Origin: Candidatus Polarisedimenticolaceae bacterium
GTDB lineage: Bacteria > Pseudomonadota > Gammaproteobacteria > Chromatiales > Chromatiaceae
Reading direction: 5' to 3'
Length of the DNA: 64,000 nucleotides
Assembly: GCA_021648685.1 (NCBI GenBank)
Contig: JAKISI010000001.1
Coordinates: forward strand, 1 to 64,000
In this document: in pieces, positions 62,465 through 64,000 of the stretch
Position numbering within the stretch: position 1 is the first letter of the stretch
Layout of the letters: each line of letters begins with the position of its first letter
Made by a program: the position numbers and the translations under genes
Notes under the pieces: model-generated
The model's input: only the letters and a program-made list of their open reading frames with translations
Told to the model about the DNA's origin: nothing
Databases searched by the model: none

Positions 62465-63469
62465 TCACTTCTTGATAATCTCTAATGCAGAAGTTACTCT
62501 CTGCTGTTTATGCCATTCAGTAAGTTTTATGGCATAGCAGCCTTCTGATATCCCGAGTTGCCCCTTAAATATCGGTACATCCGCAGCGCAGACATCCAGC
62601 AGGTCAGGTATGTCCATCGGAATAATATCTCCGGCTTTAAGTGCTGCAAGATCCTTCATGCTGATTTCTGCTTGACCCAACATGCTGACCAGTTCGACTT
62701 CAGATTCAAGGAACTGCTCTTTTAGTGCGATTGCCCAGCGGTCATCCCGTTCGCCTCTATCACTTTGAATGCCGGCATCCAGCAGTTCTCGAATAGGTTC
62801 CAGCATCGAATAGGGTAAGGTGAGGTAGAGGTCTCCACCACCTGTCTCCAGATCAATATGAAAAGCAGTGACTACCACCACCTCTGTTGGGCTTACGATA
62901 TTTGCAAACTGGGGGTTGACTTCAGATCCAACATATTCAAATTTCAGATCCATCACCAGTTTCCATGCTTCCTGGAGATCTTTAAACACAAGCTCCAAAA
63001 GCATTTGAACCACTCGAATCTCGGTAGGCGTAAATTCACGACCTTCAATTTTTGTATGGAACCGGCCAGTGCCACCAAAGAAGTTATCTACCACACAAAA
63101 AACTAATTTTGGATCAAGCACACATAGCCCCTGCCCCCGCAGAGGAGAAACCCTTATGACGTTCAAGCTGGTGGGAACAAACAGGCTATGCACAAATTCA
63201 GAGAACTTGAGCATCTGCACGCCTGATACAGAGATGTCTGCCGTGCGGCGTAACATATTGAAAAGGCTTGTCCGAAAATGGCGTGCAAAGCGCTCGTTTA
63301 TCATCTCCAGGGTTGGAAGACGGCCACGAACGATGCGATCCTGGCTACCAAAATCATAAGAGGATGGCTCACCACCATCCGCACCGGATTCTGTCTCTAC
63401 ATCACCATTATCAACACCGTGCAGCAGCGCATCAATTTCGTCTTGTGACAGCAGGTCGTTTGCACTCAT
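62465..63469 (-). CDS. fliM: Flagellar motor switch protein FliM
   Basis: This 334-residue protein has the N-terminal CheY-binding motif (LLSQDEIDALLHG), a central CheC-like domain (about 45-230) and a C-terminal SpoA domain (about 260-330). ERFARHFRTSLFNMLRRTADI and FFGGTGRFHTKIEGREFTPTE are family signatures. It forms the C-ring with FliG and FliN. It follows fliL by four bases. Confidence 0.97.
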   Translation of the reverse strand: MSANDLLSQDEIDALLHGVDNGDVETESGADGGEPSSYDFGSQDRIVRGRLPTLEMINERFARHFRTSLFNMLRRTADISVSGVQMLKFSEFVHSLFVPTSLNVIRVSPLRGQGLCVLDPKLVFCVVDNFFGGTGRFHTKIEGREFTPTEIRVVQMLLELVFKDLQEAWKLVMDLKFEYVGSEVNPQFANIVSPTEVVVVTAFHIDLETGGGDLYLTLPYSMLEPIRELLDAGIQSDRGERDDRWAIALKEQFLESEVELVSMLGQAEISMKDLAALKAGDIIPMDIPDLLDVCAADVPIFKGQLGISEGCYAIKLTEWHKQQRVTSALEIIKK

Positions 63470-63473
63470 GATG

Positions 63474-64000
63474 TTATTGCATTACAAAGCTGGTGAAAAA
63501 AACAGCCTCTACAGTTCCCGTACCACCCTGTTCATCGATAATGCGTTGCAGCTCTTTCAATACATCTGCCTGTAACTTCTCTTTTCCCTCTCGGGTTGCC
63601 AGATCAGATGCCGTTCGGCTCCCAAACAGTTTCAAAAAGTGGTGTCGAATCATTGGGTCGTTGTGTTTTAGAAACTCAATCAGATCTTCACTATGTGTTA
63701 GTGCCTGAATCCCAATCTGAAGCATCTTTGACCTGCCTTTGCCATCAGGTGATAAATTAACCACAAACACAGGCTTGAAATCCTGATAGAGGGCAGGGCC
63801 TTTCTCCTCCTCTTGCACCTCTGTTTTTTCCTCTTCATCGCCTTGGGTTGCCTCTTGGCTCTTATCTTCATCAGAGGGTGCCAACAGAAAATAGGTGGTA
63901 CCCACGCCAGCGCCTATAAGCAACAGCACGCCAAACCCAATAATCAGGATTTTCTTCCACGGCATCGGGGCTTTCTCAGCACCAAGATCCAGCTCATCAT
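63474..64000 (-). CDS. fliL: Flagellar basal body-associated protein FliL, 5' end beyond the window
   Basis: FliL is a single-pass inner membrane protein near the stator that supports motor torque. The frame has an ATG at 63965 (MPWKKILIIG) but stays open through to the window edge, reading DELDLGAEKAP before it, which is the usual acidic FliL N-terminus. The true start is therefore just outside. The visible part has a membrane helix (ILIIGFGVLLLIGAGVGTTYFLL), an acidic linker (EDKSQEATQGDEEEK) and the periplasmic FliL domain ending with FTSFVMQ. Confidence 0.93.
   Translation of the reverse strand, partial: DELDLGAEKAPMPWKKILIIGFGVLLLIGAGVGTTYFLLAPSDEDKSQEATQGDEEEKTEVQEEEKGPALYQDFKPVFVVNLSPDGKGRSKMLQIGIQALTHSEDLIEFLKHNDPMIRHHFLKLFGSRTASDLATREGKEKLQADVLKELQRIIDEQGGTGTVEAVFFTSFVMQ

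Noticed and set aside
1-64000. CRISPR arrays, rRNA genes, complete insertion sequences or prophage
   Set aside because: No regularly spaced direct repeats, rRNA sequence, intact transposase or phage structural gene was seen.

Overview
The window comes from a free-living or facultatively symbiotic gammaproteobacterium, most likely a marine or sediment sulfur oxidiser of the Chromatiales/Sedimenticola type. That placement is an inference. It rests on the Pseudomonas-like gene order of the flagellar/chemotaxis and pilus clusters, the complex-I-like antiporter genes, a SulP permease, NhaD, a multiheme cytochrome module and arsenosugar genes. Gene density is high. Only two stretches longer than 300 bases lack an intact gene: 30325-30824 (a hairpin and a MITE) and 44564-44999 (two mobile-element relics).

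Layout. 1-4225: end of an Mrp/complex-I-like cation antiporter operon with three large antiporter-like subunits and one small membrane protein. 4424-9192: SulP anion permease, a class V aminotransferase, an RhdA-type rhodanese and phosphatidylserine decarboxylase. 9203-16554 (minus): the minor-pilin operon fimU-pilV-pilW-pilX-pilY1-pilY2-pilE. 16637-19253: the EF-P module efp-epmA (minus) facing away from epmB (plus). 19475-23581: a 599-aa protein with a PilZ-like C-terminus, then FimX. 23666-26675 (minus): an HDOD protein, a GAF-GGDEF diguanylate cyclase and a 5'-nucleotidase. 26844-30164: NrtR-type Nudix regulator, NadA and NhaD. 30237: tRNA-Leu(UAA), a hairpin and a 157-bp MITE. 30825-33480: flavin/2Fe-2S reductase, b-type membrane cytochrome and eight-heme cytochrome c. 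33543-39663: GlgA, Pgi, a LexA-type repressor and an SLC13/TrkA-C permease. 39605-41840: a polytopic membrane protein, a monoheme cytochrome c and a small conserved protein. 41860-44317 (minus): an arsenosugar operon (ArsS and two glycosyltransferase-like proteins) split by a second MITE. 44487: tRNA-Arg(CCU), followed by an integron-type integrase relic and a transposase relic. 45000-64000 (minus): a continuous fliL-to-DUF2802 flagellar and chemotaxis block.

How the parts work together. Two motility systems dominate. The flagellar block codes for the switch (FliM, FliN), export gate (FliO, P, Q, R, FlhB, FlhA), number and placement control (FlhF, FlhG), sigma-28, the chemotaxis core (CheY, Z, A, B, W), a second stator pair (MotC, MotD) and the polar array-positioning pair ParC/ParP. 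The pilus block supplies the minor pilins and PilY1 tip adhesin of a type IVa pilus. FimX and its neighbour probably set pilus activity in response to c-di-GMP, and two further c-di-GMP or regulatory proteins lie next door. The redox module at 30825-33480 looks like a path from cytoplasmic NAD(P)H to periplasmic hemes and is the least familiar system here. The two MITEs and the relics near tRNA-Arg are the clearest signs of past mobile DNA. One MITE has rewritten the end of a glycosyltransferase gene.
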